A DNA stretch of 64,000 nt from Asterella californica (lineage: Eukaryota; Streptophyta; Marchantiopsida; Marchantiales; Aytoniaceae). Position 1 is the stretch's first letter; every line of letters starts with the position of its first letter. Below the pieces are notes generated by a model, which saw only the letters and a list, made by a program, of their open reading frames with translations, was not told the DNA's origin and searched no databases. The DNA lies in the NCBI GenBank assembly GCA_036924285.1, contig JAYKYS010000006.1, positions 25,332,001 to 25,396,000 on the forward strand, read 5' to 3'. Shown in pieces: positions 41,722 through 52,694 of the stretch. Position numbers and translations under genes: made by a program.

Positions 41722-42553
41722 TGTCGTGTTGTGGATTGGCTAGGGTGTGAAACCACCACATATCCTTATCGTACGTGTTTGGTGTTGAGGAGCCACTTGA
41801 CCTTATCGTGTCAAAAGATAAGGCTCCACGTGGACGATTCGTGTACTTTCCGCTGAGTGGAGATAAGCGTAGTACTCTTGTCGTCACATGCGAGGTTGAT
41901 GTATAAGAAGAGAGGTGCGCGGAGCTTGAGATATAGAGTGTAGAGTATCCAAGTCTAGTGTGAGTGTGATCAGTATCATCGGATGAAGTAAGCGGCAGTA
42001 CGAGTGGTAGGCATGAACGGAGAGCCCTTTCGTGCTCCTGATCTTCCACTTGTGCATCCATTCGTCATTAAGATCCATTCTCTGCCAAGAGATCACTTTC
42101 GAGTATTTATGGTAGCTCATTGGAGAGAGTCGTTTAGGGCTGCGGTGATGGCTACTCCGGATCCTATCGTTCTTCCCATTGTCACTTACGACGCTGTTTG
42201 GGATCTTCTGTCTACATCTTGCTCTGATGTGGTATGGATCCTCCATTGGATCTGAACTTTCCAGCGAGAGTTTCGTTCAACACTTGGGTCGAAATACGAT
42301 GTTACAATTGACCAAAGGTGACGCATCGTGAGTTTGTCGTGAGGAACTTCGGTGAGGATTATCACAACCAAATAATAGCGTTTATTGTCAACCCTTTTAG
42401 AGTCGGGATTCTGACTCTCTATTGAGCGTAGTTTGTACTTCGTGTTTACGTGCTTCGTGGCCGACGGCATCGTCAACGGCACGTGTTTGGAGTTTGTTCA
42501 ATATAAACTTGAGGCCTAAATGGTACTCTTGGATAAAAATTCGTTCTTTGTGT
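41722..42553 (+). repeat. 3' LTR of element C, truncated
   Basis: It matches the first 850 bp of the 5' LTR with several small indels (a 13-bp insertion and a 24-bp loss in the second small-ORF copy) and then ends. The number of differences suggests an old or recombinant copy. Confidence 0.8.
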
Positions 42554-42740
42554 GAGCCGTGAGTGTTCACGGATCACTAAGTCGGCACATCTTGTTATCG
42601 CACGATCTCACATTTAGATCTCTGTGAACACGACACCTAATACGCTCTCATGCGAACTACACGAAAGGTTCGGAGACACAAAGAAAACACAACACACGTT
42701 TTGTACTGAATTCACATGTCAGGCGTCTCACAACACGACA
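42554..42740 (-). repeat. Inner end of the D 3' LTR
   Basis: It ends CAACACGACA next to the D purine tract, as an LTR start should in minus orientation (TGTCGTGTTGTGAG…). The matching part of the other D LTR is not in the window, so its identity as LTR rests on position and termini. Confidence 0.55.
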
Positions 42741-42778
42741 TCCACCCCTTCTAAACTTGTGCATCCTCCGGTATGCGA
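42741..42778 (-). promoter_or_regulatory. Polypurine tract and decayed stem-loop of D
   Basis: In element orientation TCGCATACCGGAGGATGCAC, then AAGTTTAGAAGGGGTGGA, then LTR. Four of six stem pairs remain; the loop is unchanged. Confidence 0.6.
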
Positions 42779-42854
42779 CACAAACACTTACAAGTTGTGG
42801 ACGACATCACACAACGTCTTCGTCCTCCTGAATGATGTCGTGGTTATCAGCATC

Positions 42855-43161
42855 CTAAAGAACCAAGTCATCTTCGTCGTCATCCAAGAGATCAAACTCC
42901 ACTCCGACTTCCTCCACGCTTATCTCTTCATCTCGCTTCTTGAAGAGTTTCACACTCTTTCTTGCAATGGGAACTTTGAGCTCTGATCCATCAAGCTCCC
43001 GAAGTGAATATGTAGCATTGTCATGTACAACAAGAACCACATATGATCCAAACCACCGCTTAGAGAATTTTCTAAGCGCATTGTGTTGGTTGTCCAAGCT
43101 ACTATCATACACCAACATCCAATCGTCTTCCTTAATCTCCTTTGGTCGTAATCGATGACGC
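42855..43161 (-). pseudogene. Element D integrase C-terminal domain
   Basis: It encodes RHRLRPKEIKEDDWMLVYD…RKFSKRWFGSYVV…YSLRELDG…KLFKKRDEE. The integrase barrel is followed by an acidic tail. It is cut at 43162 by the TGTC end of G. The preceding part of IN resumes at about 47685 but about 35 codons between the two are missing. Confidence 0.8.
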
Positions 43162-43412
43162 TGTCTTGTTGTGGGACCAATTAGTATGTAAATTACGCAT
43201 ATAAGTGCATTTTGCGCACAGTTGTAGAAGTTGTGGTGTAATGGGATCTAAAACTTTGATCTTATGAGCTTAGAATGCTCTATTATCTGCTGGGGGTCTC
43301 CATGGGGCAGAAAAGGACAAGGTTGAGTCCTTTAGCTTCCCATTGGTCCACCAAAAAATGAAGATAACTTGTCATCTACCTACGTGTGCGCTCTGGGAGG
43401 ATCGAGGCACTT
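43162..43412 (+). repeat. G 5' LTR, truncated
   Basis: It matches 46397-46647 (TGTC(T/A)TGTTGTGGGACC start; AAAAGGACAAGG…CCCATTGGTCCA inside) and breaks at GGCACTT, where pol sequence begins. Confidence 0.8.
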
Positions 43413-44692
43413 CATGAGATGTTGAGAAGGCATGAAAAGGCTTTTGCTTTCAGTGCAGAAGAGATTGGATGTGTAGATACGAGTGTTGTAGCACCCATGG
43501 TGATCTTCACACTACCACATGTGCCTTGGGACTTGAAGCCTATACCAGTACCACGAGCTATGTTGCCAAAGGTTGTTGAATTGTTGAAAGAGAAGATACA
43601 CATGGGTATTTTAGAGCTATCTATCGGACCTTACTCGAGTCGGTGGTTTACTGTACCTAAGAAGTCAAGGGCTCTTAGGTTCATCCAAGACATGCAACAG
43701 GCTAACAAGGTGACTATTCGGAACATGGGATCAAGACCCATAGTAGATGAAGTTGCAGAAGCTTTTGCTGGCCGTGCTATCTACTCGATTGGAGATTTAT
43801 ACTCTGGGTATGATCAGTTCCAATTGACAATAGAGAGCAGAGATCTCACCACCATGCGTACTCCACTTGGGCTTGTAAGGATGTGCACATTATCACAAGG
43901 AGCGACAAACTCTGTTGCTCATGTGCAAAATGCAATGAATAGGATTTTGAGAGAATTCATTCCGGAGAAGACCATACCTTTCATAGATGATATTCCTATG
44001 AAAGGGTGTGCGGTCGAAGACAAGAATGAGAAGCTGACTGAGGATGGGTGTCGAAGATTTGTGGTTGATCATATTCACGACGTGGAGATGATCTTAGCAA
44101 GGCTTGAGGAGGTAAATCTCACTCTTTCAGCAGAGAAGTCGAGCTTTGGAGTGCCAGAGATTGTTCTTGTTGATCATCTTTGTGGAGCTTTTGATCGACG
44201 TCCGAACCCATCAAAGGTTGATGCCATAGGGAGGATGAAAGATTGTGCCAACACCACAGAGGTTAGGAGATTCTTGGGAGCTTGTTTGTTTTATCGAGTG
44301 TGGATTCCTCATTTTAGTCATATGTCTGAATCATTGTATGAGTTGCTGAGGAAGCGAAGAAGGCTCACTTGGGCTGAGGAGCAGAGGGTCGCTATGGTGC
44401 GACTAAAAGAAGCATTGAAATCACCACCAGTTCTATGACAGTTAAGCTATGATTGTGGTAGACCCATAATCATTACTGTTGATACTAGTCCTATCGCTAT
44501 AGGTTGAGCAATAGGACAGGATGATGGTGAGGGAAAGAGGTTTGCAACAAGATTTGGTGCTCGTATACTTACGGATCGACAAAGGAGATACCCTCAAGTC
44601 AAACGAGAGCTTTGGGGCGTTGTAACTGCAATGAAAGCTGAGAAGGAGTATCTCATTGGAGCACATTACTACTTGAAACTGATTGCTTACCT
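43386..44692 (+). pseudogene. Element G reverse transcriptase and RNase H start
   Basis: The RT frame 43386-44438 includes FSAEEIGCVDTSVVAPMV, WFTVPKKSRALRFIQDM, GYDQFQLTIESRD and the catalytic FIDD. It ends at a TGA at 44436, where relatives have Arg (CGA). RNase H follows in register with ITVDTSP and a second TGA at 44505-44507 in place of the Trp of GWAVGQ. An indel near 44665 moves the frame to 44693. Confidence 0.85.
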
Positions 44693-45406
44693 TTGTTGGG
44701 AATGATAGCAAATTGCACAACGCCTGATATTGCTATGTTACGTTGGATAGCTTACATTAGGTCGTTGAATCCAGAGTTGAGACACATAGCAGAGAAGATG
44801 AATTCGATGACAGACATGTTATCTAGAGCTAGGTACTCTCAAGAAGAAGATATGGAGGCGGAAGATATGGATGAAGATGATGCAGAGGAGGGGCAAGTTC
44901 TACAACTATCAAACGAGGACCGGAGTCGCTTGGATGGTGTTCTTCCTTTCAAGGAAGAACTTTACTGTGGGAGGCTCAAAGAAATCAGACGCTATCTAAG
45001 CACTCTTCAGAAGTATGAAGAATGGACGGAGAAAGCCTTCAAGGAGATACGACATCAGGCCTATGGCTATCTACTACGAGATGGATATCTGTGGAAGAGG
45101 CCAAAGAGGAGAGATGGAGTACCCTTGAGAGTAGTGGATGATGCAGAGACCAAGAAACAAGTATTCGAACAATTTCATGATACCTTATGGGTAGGACATC
45201 GAGGTACATGGGCAACCTTTACCAAGATCAAGGAGAGGTATTGGTGGAAAGGATTGTATCGAGATGTAGAGAAGTTTGTTGGGTCATGCATTGAATGTCA
45301 ATTCCAATCCAAGATTCAGTATAGGGATGGATTGAGACCCACATATCCCTTGTCCATCCATTTCCAATGGGTTTTGGATTTGGTTGCCATGCCACTAGGA
45401 ATTTGA
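44693..45406 (+). pseudogene. Element G RNase H end and integrase N-terminus
   Basis: It starts in PLLGMIANC…DIAMLRWIAYIRSLNPELRHIA. The conserved Gly-Lys-Asp-Asn of relatives reads EKMN. Integrase follows with FHDTLWVGHRG…CIECQ (HHCC) and VLDLVAMPLG. It ends at TGA (45404-45406) in G-I-stop-G-M-R, where A has Trp. Confidence 0.85.
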
Positions 45407-45409
45407 GGC

Positions 45410-46039
45410 ATGCGTCATTTAGTTTTGGCTCAGGAAGAGCTATCTAACTTTGTAGAAGGGAGGGCTCTACGCACCAAAGCTACTGAACCTGTCTGTCGAT
45501 TCATATTAGAAGATATTGTTTCTAGATATGGAAGCGTGGGGAGAATCCGTGCAGATAGAGGAGAGTTGAATGCAGATGAAACACGTGAGTTCTTCAACAG
45601 ATACGGAATACGACTGAAGTTGATCACTTCGATGAATCCGGAAGCGAATGAGAAAAGTGAACGAGGGCACCCACCAATCATCCAAGCATTGGTGAAAACG
45701 TGCAAGGAGCGTCATGGGGATTGACCTAGACTTCTTCCTTTTGCGTTGTGGGTTGATAGAACTACTCATAGTACTGTCACTGGTTACATGCCTACATAAT
45801 TGATGACCGGTCAAAAACCTATCATGCCAGCGGAAGGAGACGTTCCTACTTGGGTATGTCTACCTTGGGAGGATGGTTCTGATAGGGAAGGACTATTGGC
45901 ACTACGAATTCAGCAGCTTGAGCAATGTGAGGAGGACCTCGAAGAAGCATTGGTCAAACTCAAGGAGGCGAGGTTGAAAGAACAAGGAGCGGTTCGACAA
46001 GATACATCGATTGCGAAAGAAGCCGATCCGAGAAGGTGA
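45410..46039 (+). pseudogene. Element G integrase core
   Basis: It carries RADRGEL (second catalytic Asp) and KSERGHPPIIQ (Glu). It is interrupted by TGA at 45722-45724 in D-stop-P-R-L-L, where relatives have EWPRLL, and by TAA near 45797. The 45800-46039 part gives MTGQKPIMPAE…LPWEDG. A one-base shift near 45975 breaks the link to the last segment. Confidence 0.85.
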
Positions 46040-46355
46040 CTGGGTCATAATATATGACAACAGTTTGGATAACCAACACAGCACTATCAAGAAGTTTGCA
46101 CGACGTTGGTTTGGTCCTTATGTTGTTGTTGTTCACGACAATACCACATATGGTTTGCGAGAATTAGATGGTACACTCTTGAAGTTACCCATTGCTGGTA
46201 AAAGAGTCAAGGTTTTCCGAAGACGTGAAGGATTTCTTGATTTCGATGAACTTCTTGAGTATGATTCTCACTTTCCAGACCTTATGCGAGAGAAGATGAT
46301 GAACCTGACAATTCAGAGCATGATGAGGAATACGATGATGACTATGGATAACTAG
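46011..46355 (+). pseudogene. Element G integrase C-terminal domain
   Basis: Contains KKPIREGDWVIIYDNSLDNQ, RRWFGPYVVVVHDNTTYGLR and AGKRVKVFRRREG, then a Met/Asp/Asn-rich tail. One residue is missing after YVV compared with other copies. Confidence 0.82.
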
Positions 46356-46358
46356 TTG

Positions 46359-46396
46359 GCACATACCGGAGGATATGCAGGTTTGGAGGGGATGAA
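46359..46396 (+). promoter_or_regulatory. Stem-loop and polypurine tract of element G
   Basis: GCACATACCGGAGGATATGC, then AGGTTTGGAGGGGATGAA, then the LTR at 46397. One stem pair is lost (GTG to ATG in the right arm); the loop equals that of B and C. Confidence 0.65.
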
Positions 46397-47684
46397 TGTC
46401 ATGTTGTGGGACCAATTAGAATGTAAATTACGCATATAAGTGCGTTTTGCGCACAGTTGTAGAAGTTGTGGTGTAATGGGATCTAAAAATTTGATCTTAT
46501 GAGCTTAGAATGCTCTATTATCTGCTGGGGTCTCCATGGGGCAGAAAAGGACAAGGTTGAGTCCTTTAGCTTCCCATTGGTCCACCAAAAAGTGAAGATA
46601 ACTTGTCACCTACCTAAGTGTGCGCTCTGGGAGGATCGGGGCACTTTGACGAGGGATTTTAGAGATCAGAGGGCATGGGCGGAGAGCTCTCGACGGGAGG
46701 AGCAACCTGAGTCCAAATTTCACTCGATTTGGAGGTCCAAGGCATACGTTATAGCATTTTGAAGTTCATAGAGTGATGGGAGTACATAGCTTTCTCTTCC
46801 GATTGTAATATAAAGAGGTTTGAATGATTGAGCCGTCAGATTGAGACCAGATTTCATGAGCTTGTAGTCTGTCAGTTGTTGAAGCTCTGACCCCAAATTT
46901 CACCACCGGATGTTATGCGGATTGAGCGCAATGGAGATTTGAAAGCGACGGGGTGCAGAAAGCTTTCAGTCTGGAGCAGCAAGTTTGCAGATTTATGAAG
47001 GATGATCCGAACGGTCAAATTGGCTAAAATTTCCTGAGTAGTGAGTTTACCTTCTGAATTGATAGCACAGGAAGTTTGAGTGGAAATGGACGGTTCATTT
47101 AGACGAAGATGCTTCTGTCTTGAATCTGAGATTGGAAGTGCGTGTTAGTTTCTGTGAATTTGTGTTAATTGTGGGAGAAAATCTAGCCGTCAGATCTTCC
47201 TGAAATTTGACCTGTAAGTAGAGATTCTAGTATCCTACCTACGTGGCAAGTTTGAGAGGAGACTGAGCTGTAGATCTGTACCTATCATGTGTGAAAGTTC
47301 GCTATTTTTTTTGTCGAGTTGTATCGGCAATGGTATCTAGTCTAGGTCTCGAGTCTTGTTAGCGGCAACTGGCAGAAAAGTATCCCGTGTGACGTTTGTA
47401 TTGCTTTGGGGGGTATTCTAGGCGTAGATAAGACTTTAGCGACCTACGTTGTAACCACGTCATGTGGTTGTCAGGTTCGCACTCAACGTGGCTAAGTGCG
47501 ATCCTTGACCTGTAAAGTCGACTACCTGTCTAGCCTAGTCTCTGGTATTGGGACACGTTACGGTGCATGCATTAGAACCTTTCACCCAGACGACCTACAC
47601 GTGGATGAGTATGACTGCACCAAATATGCGATGTGCATGTGTGCCACCTCATCGGTTCGTGTGGCTTGGGTTGCTCGGTTGGAA
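46397..47684 (+). repeat. G 3' LTR
   Basis: It starts TGTCATGTTGTGGGACC. It contains AAAAGGACA…CCCATTGGTCCA (46546-46590) as in A and B. Short words of the type GTCA(A/G)AT…AAATTT recur at about 46850, 47017 and 47190. An 87-codon frame at 46499 is not kept in the 5' copy (one-base difference). The end is uncertain. Confidence 0.7.
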
Positions 47685-48600
47685 TATCCTCCTTAGACAT
47701 ATTATCCTCCCAAGGTAGAACGCTCCAAGTAGGAATATGCTCTTCGATGGACATGATAGGTTTTTGCCCTTGCATTAGCTCCGCTGGCATGTACCCAATC
47801 ACGAAACTATGTGTGCAGCGATCAGTCCATAAAGCAAAACGTAAAAACCTCGGCCACTCCTTCACTCTTCCTCTACAAGCTTTCACAATGGCTTTCACAA
47901 TAAGAGGATGACCTCGCTCACTCTTAGCATTCCCTTTTGGATTGTAGACTGTAGTAAGAGCTAGTTTCATCCCGCATCTCTCAATGAACTTCTTAGCTTC
48001 GAGAGTATTCAACTCTCCACGATCTGCTGTAATCTTCTCAACACACCCGTACCTACAAATCACGTCCTCTAACAAGAATATGCAAACTCCTTCAGTGGAC
48101 TTTGTACGCAAAGCCCGTCCTTCCACTTGATTGGACAGATCCTCTCGTGCAAGAGCCAAATACCGCTTTGTCATATCTCCACTTGCATGATAACCAGATC
48201 TACTACCCATTTGTAATGGATTGCAAGCGGATATGTAAGATGCAAACCGTCTCGATGTCTGATCTCTGAGTACATCTGACAAGTCTGACACGATTCTACA
48301 AATCTCACCACATCTCTGTACATGTTACGCCACCAGTACCTCTCCTTGAGCTTTGTGAAGGTTGCATAAATACCTCGATATCCAGCCCATAAACTATCAT
48401 GGAACTCTCGAATAAGTTGCATCTGCATCTCTTTCTTGCACACAACTCTTTGTGATAGATCAACATCTCGCTTAGATCGCTTCTACAAACCTTGTAGTAG
48501 GTAGTTGTAAGCCTTCCTCTTGATCTGTTAGAAATGTGGATCACTCCAATCATGGTGTTTCAGCAACGTGCTAAGATAACGCCCAATATCTATCCATTCA
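47685..48600 (-). pseudogene. Element D integrase N-terminus and core
   Basis: Fragments in several frames give FHDSLWAGYRGIYATF…CQTCQ (zinc site, with His replaced by Tyr), WVVDLVIM, ITADRGELN, KSERGHPLIVKA and PTWSVLPWED. At least three frame changes and stops are present. It ends at the G border. Confidence 0.8.
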
Positions 48601-48925
48601 TCCTCGTACAACTCCTCTTCGAATGATTTTGGATACACTGCTTCTCCCCTTCTGCGCTTTAGAAAAGACGATAGTGCCAACATCCTCTGTGTCTTCGATC
48701 ATATCTTCCTCTCCTTCATACCTTGCTCGAGACAACATGTCTGCTATTGGGTTATCCTTACCAGCTATGTGCTTGAATTCAATGATTTGATGTACGCTAT
48801 CCACCTTAGCATAGCAATATCAGGAGTGTTACAATTCGTAATCATTCTCGACAATGGCAAACAATCAGTCTCCACAATCACCGATGTCCCAATCAGGTAA
48901 TCTTTTTCAACCTTCATAGATGTAA
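48598..48925 (-). pseudogene. Element D RNase H C-terminal part
   Basis: Carries IEFKHIAGKDNPIADMLSRARYEGEED and, upstream in another frame, the remains of the ETDCLPL block (48850-48880). Frame changes separate it from RT. Confidence 0.75.
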
Positions 48926-50084
48926 TCACCCCCATAGTTCTCGCTTCACCTGCGGGTACTTCTTTTGTCGTTCATTCAACACCTTTGCGTCGAACCGGAC
49001 AACAAACATGTTCTCTTCTTCATCATCTTGTCCCACAGCCCATCCAATTGCTATAGGACTACTATCAACAGTCAGAATTACAAGTTTACCCCCTTCATAG
49101 CTGACCCTACGAAGTACAAGCGGAGAAAACAGCAGTTCTTTTAACCTTTGAATTGCCACTGAGTGCTTCTTGTCCCACTTAAACTTCTTGCCTTTCCGAA
49201 GCAAGTCGTATAAAGGATCAGCAACATGCGCAAAGTGAAGAATCCAAACATGATAGAACACACAAGCTCCTAAGAACCTCCGTACTTCAGTTTGAGAACT
49301 ACATGTATTCTTCGTTTGTTGGATGACATCAACCTTACTTGTATCAGACCTACGACCAAACCATCCACACAAATGTCCCACAATCACAACCTCGCGCACT
49401 CCAAACGAGGACTTAGCTCCTGATAGTGTCAAGTGGACTTCCTCAAGTTGTGATAATATCTTGTCAACATCTGCAATATGATCAGCAACAAACTTACGGC
49501 ACCCTCTCTGATCTATCGCTTCATCCTTCTCCTCCTCTAGACAACTCTTGATTGGAATGTCATCCAAGAACGGTATTGTCTTCTCCGGAATAAAATTTTG
49601 AAAGATTTTATTCATTCTATTCATCATGTGCGCCACTGATTTTGTAGCCTCTTGCGATACGTACACATCCTTATCAGTCCCAACGGAGTCCTCATAGTGG
49701 TGACATCCCTGATCCTTTCGGCAAGTTGAAATTGATCGTATTCGGAGTAGAGATCTCCTACAGAATAGATCGCTCTTCCAGCAAATGCTTCAACAAACTC
49801 TCCTACAATCGGTCCTATCCTTGTGTTTCTGATAGTCACTTGGTTTACCGGCTGCATATCTTGAATGAAGCGTAACGCTCCACTCTTTTTCGGAACGTAC
49901 TAACGTTCAGAACGTATTGTATGGAATACGGTGTAAATGAAGGCAAATGAATCTTCATCTGCATCTTCTCCTTCAGAAGCTCCATAAGCTTAGGTAGATG
50001 AGCCCTAGGTACAAAGATTGGTCTCAAGTTGCATGCGGCACTGTAAAAATGATCATTGGAGCTACTACGTTCAGATCCACGCAT
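48926..50084 (-). pseudogene. Element D reverse transcriptase
   Basis: Frames 49666-48926, 49857-49624 and 50084-49845 together cover the RT N-terminus, MQPVNQVTIRN, DQFQLAERIRD, catalytic FLDD, the insert after it (KSCLEEEKDEAIDQRGCRK) and the RNase H start (LTVDSSPIAIGWAVGQ). At least two frameshifts and a disrupted stretch near 49900-49960 make it inactive. Confidence 0.85.
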
Positions 50085-50626
50085 CCTATATCCGAAACTT
50101 CAAAAGAAAAAGCCTTTCCATGCTTACTCAATATCTCTTTGAACTCTCGCTCTTCAATAGAAAAGAGAAAATCTGCGGATCCTACCTTCAACTCCTTGAG
50201 TGTAGCTGCAGTAAACTTGTGACCCACTTGGCGAGGATCCCTTAAGCTCTTCTCCTTCGAAGCTTGCTGAACTTGGTGGTTGGAGTCATCGGGTAAAGGT
50301 TGAGCTACAGGCTTAACTTTTCTATCTATCGTTTTGTACTTGGTTTCAACCCTGATTTTTGGTTTCTGGAATGACTTTATGATCGAATAGAGCTCTCTAG
50401 AATTTATTTCCACCGGTTGATCTTCACTCCTTTTCTCAACCTTGGTAAGTTCCTCCAAAGGATCCTCTAATCCCATCTCCATGTAGACACCCACTATTCT
50501 ATCCTCCTTGTCAAGTACACACACTCTTTTTAGATCTTTCTCAACTCTTTCCACAGCCTTCCGTTCCCACTTCCGTAGATCAACAAGCTGCGTATATAAA
50601 GCAAATCCACTCTCAGAAAATCTCAC
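50024..50626 (-). pseudogene. Element D PR-RT linker and RT start
   Basis: It is open for 200 codons and homologous to 40631-41250 of C (ALYTQL, KWERKAVERVEKDLKRV, VETKYKTIDRKVKPVAQPLP, GHKFTAATLKELKVG). It gives the clearest view of the full linker, about 150 residues. No catalytic motif is visible. Confidence 0.75.
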
Positions 50627-50703
50627 AACTCTTGTACAAAAAACACTTCCCTTCGCTGACGAGAGTATCTCTTTTTGTGTATCGGCATCACTATACCCTC
50701 GCT

Positions 50704-50993
50704 CTATAGTGACCTTATGCGAAAATCCTTAAACTCTTCAGTGACTTTAGGAAGAGAATCACTCCGTAAGTTTTTTCGATCGCGCTCATGGTTAGGAGGT
50801 ACAGTCAAAAACTGCACTGCTCTCTTACCATCTTGATTTCTGATCCTAGCATATGCGGATCCATCATCCAACACCTTGGTCTCCATCCTTACAATCGTAA
50901 TGTATGGCTGTCCAAGAATCACTAGATACGAAGTAGTGTCTTGAACAAAAAAATTTTGCTCTATGACCACATCTCCAATCTTCACCCTTACAT
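50704..50993 (-). pseudogene. Element D protease C-terminal part
   Basis: Encodes VIEQNFFVQDTTSYLVILGQPYIT…METKVLDDGSAYARIR…. It is cut by A' at the CCGG target; the N-terminal part is at 58015-58371. Confidence 0.8.
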
Positions 50994-50997
50994 CCGG

Positions 50998-52324
50998 TGT
51001 CGAGTTGAGAGTTTTCCTGGGAAGGGCGGAACCTTCTGGCTGTGATAGATCTTGAAGGCTGTGTTTAGTCTACTCAGGGAAGCGTTGGACTTCAGGCTAT
51101 GGTTTCTTACTATACAGAGGTAGGCTTCAGATCAAAAGGGAACAGTATAAACACTCACTCAGGTCGAATGGACCCTCAAGTATGTTCAGGAAGTAAAATT
51201 CAGATCAGACTAGTAGTAATAAGGTCAGACAGCGAACTTTAACAGTCCAGAATCAGAAACATACGATGGTTTAGACTTCAGAACTACTCCTACATGTAAA
51301 TGAGGCCCTACTGACCATACACACGAAGTTTCAGCTTGAGATCAAATCAGAGTGTCGAGATATGGGCAGAAATGTTTTGAGCAGAGAAATTACGGTAATT
51401 TCTGGTACCCAGACAGCTATTTCAACCTAGAACAGAGAATTGGCTCGATCACTTTCAAAGATTCTTACAGGATTTGCAGTACACAGCTTGCTGAACACTC
51501 CTGTGAAGTTGGGCCTCCTGATTGAACACAGAACTCTAGATCTCGCTTTCTGAAGTTGATGCTCTAGATTGAGAGCTTTTCGGACCCCCTTTGCTTCAGC
51601 GGTCGCCCTGAATTACTCACAATTTCAATTGACATGAAAATTTGGGGACAGTCGTAGCCCTGCTGCCAATGAACGCGACCTTGAAGGTTTGAAGCAATTT
51701 TCTCAAATCTACTGCGATTGACACCGAAAACCCCAAAATCAACAGAAGTGCTGCAATTCTGGCATAAATCGAACTTCAATCAGCCGTAACTCCTTCTTTA
51801 TTGCTCCAAATGGATCAAAAATTTCGCTGACAGTGCTTGGCACGACGAACCCTATCTCCCTGTGCTCTCAGATTTCGAAGTCTCCTCACCAAATGCTCGA
51901 ACTCCTCTTAAGACCTCTACTACTAAGTTTAGCAGTAAGTAAAGACAAAATTGGACCAATGGGAGTTCATAGTTTCACTCCCTGTCCTTTTGTATCCCAA
52001 ACCACGTGGTGACTTGATTTTGCACATATGCTACCACGTCAAGCCCCTAAAGTGCCAGCATAGACCCTAAACTACATGCAAAGACATGTAAAACGACACG
52101 TAATCCCGAAAGATAACCTAACCTCGCTAGGAAGCATGCATGGGCGACATGTAATTACAACCCATGATCTTAACTCCATCTACATGGTAATCAACCTACT
52201 AAGACTCAAAAATATATAACATCCTCCAGTATCGACTTCTCTGAGGTCCTAATTTCACTCAGAGAGACTAACGCTTGACAGAGAGGTGAATTATTTACAC
52301 TGTAAAATGATTCACATCACGACA
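50998..52324 (-). repeat. 3' LTR of A'
   Basis: 1327 bp, TGTCGAG...CACGACA, family A LTR. Confidence 0.93.
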
Positions 52325-52362
52325 TCCACCCCCTCCAAATCTGCACATCCTCCGGCATGTGC
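52325..52362 (-). promoter_or_regulatory. Polypurine tract and stem-loop of A'
   Basis: Stem-loop GCACATGCCGGAGGATGTGC (52362-52343) and GGAGGGGGTGGA next to the LTR, identical to element A. Confidence 0.75.
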
Positions 52363-52370
52363 CAACCTCT

Positions 52371-52694
52371 TCAATCTTCTGTTTGTACATCATCATCATC
52401 ACTCTCCTCCGTCTCAACCTCTTCAGTAGTCGAGACGTCGTCATCTCTTGTTATCCTCTGCTCAGACTCCAGAAAGTTGAACAAATCTACTGATCCTCCA
52501 CGTTGTTTGAACAACTTCACTCGTTTGCCAGTCACATATAGTTTCAAAGGAGTACCATCTAGCTCTCGTAAACTATAAGTGGCATTCTCGTATACATCTA
52601 ACAACATAAGGCCCGAACCATCTTCGCGAGAACTTACGAAGTGTAGAATGCTGGTTCTCCAACGTGCTATCATACACCAAAACCCAATCACCAA
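52371..52694 (-). pseudogene. A' integrase C-terminal domain
   Basis: Contains NATYSLRELDGTPLKL…GKRVKLFKQRGGSVDLFNFLE and an acidic tail. Two small indels near 52605-52700 disrupt the WFGPYVV segment and its connection to the preceding frame. Confidence 0.8.

Larger units (their letters stand above)
35641..42553 (+). mobile_element. Element C: plus-strand element in the D LTR, internally deleted
   Basis: 5' LTR 35641-38142, primer site 38145-38164, gag, PR, linker, RT N-terminus fused to the IN C-terminus, stem-loop and purine tract, 3' LTR 41722-42553 (truncated). The RT-IN core is missing, so it depends on relatives for transposition. The 3' LTR stops after CTTTGTGT at 42553 where the 5' LTR continues for another 1.6 kb. 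The same deletion removed part of the D LTR. No target duplication can be read. Confidence 0.85.
43162..47684 (+). mobile_element. Element G: plus-strand element in D IN, lacking gag and protease
   Basis: A 5' LTR fragment 43162-43412 joins directly to the RT N-terminus. RT, RNase H and IN follow with many stops, then the stem-loop/purine block and 3' LTR 46397 to about 47684. Everything from the inner 5' LTR through gag and PR is deleted. The right border is approximate because the LTR end is not recognised and D has lost sequence there. Confidence 0.8.

Noticed and set aside
45404..45406. UGA reassigned to tryptophan in this genome
   Set aside because: TGA also occurs at Arg-type positions and as a normal terminator (A pol), and G and D carry TAA, TAG and frameshifts too. 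Decay is the default explanation, so the pattern is reported only as an observation.
46499..46762. 87-codon ORF in the G 3' LTR
   Set aside because: The 5' LTR copy has a one-base difference near the start that breaks it, and no relative was found in other LTRs.
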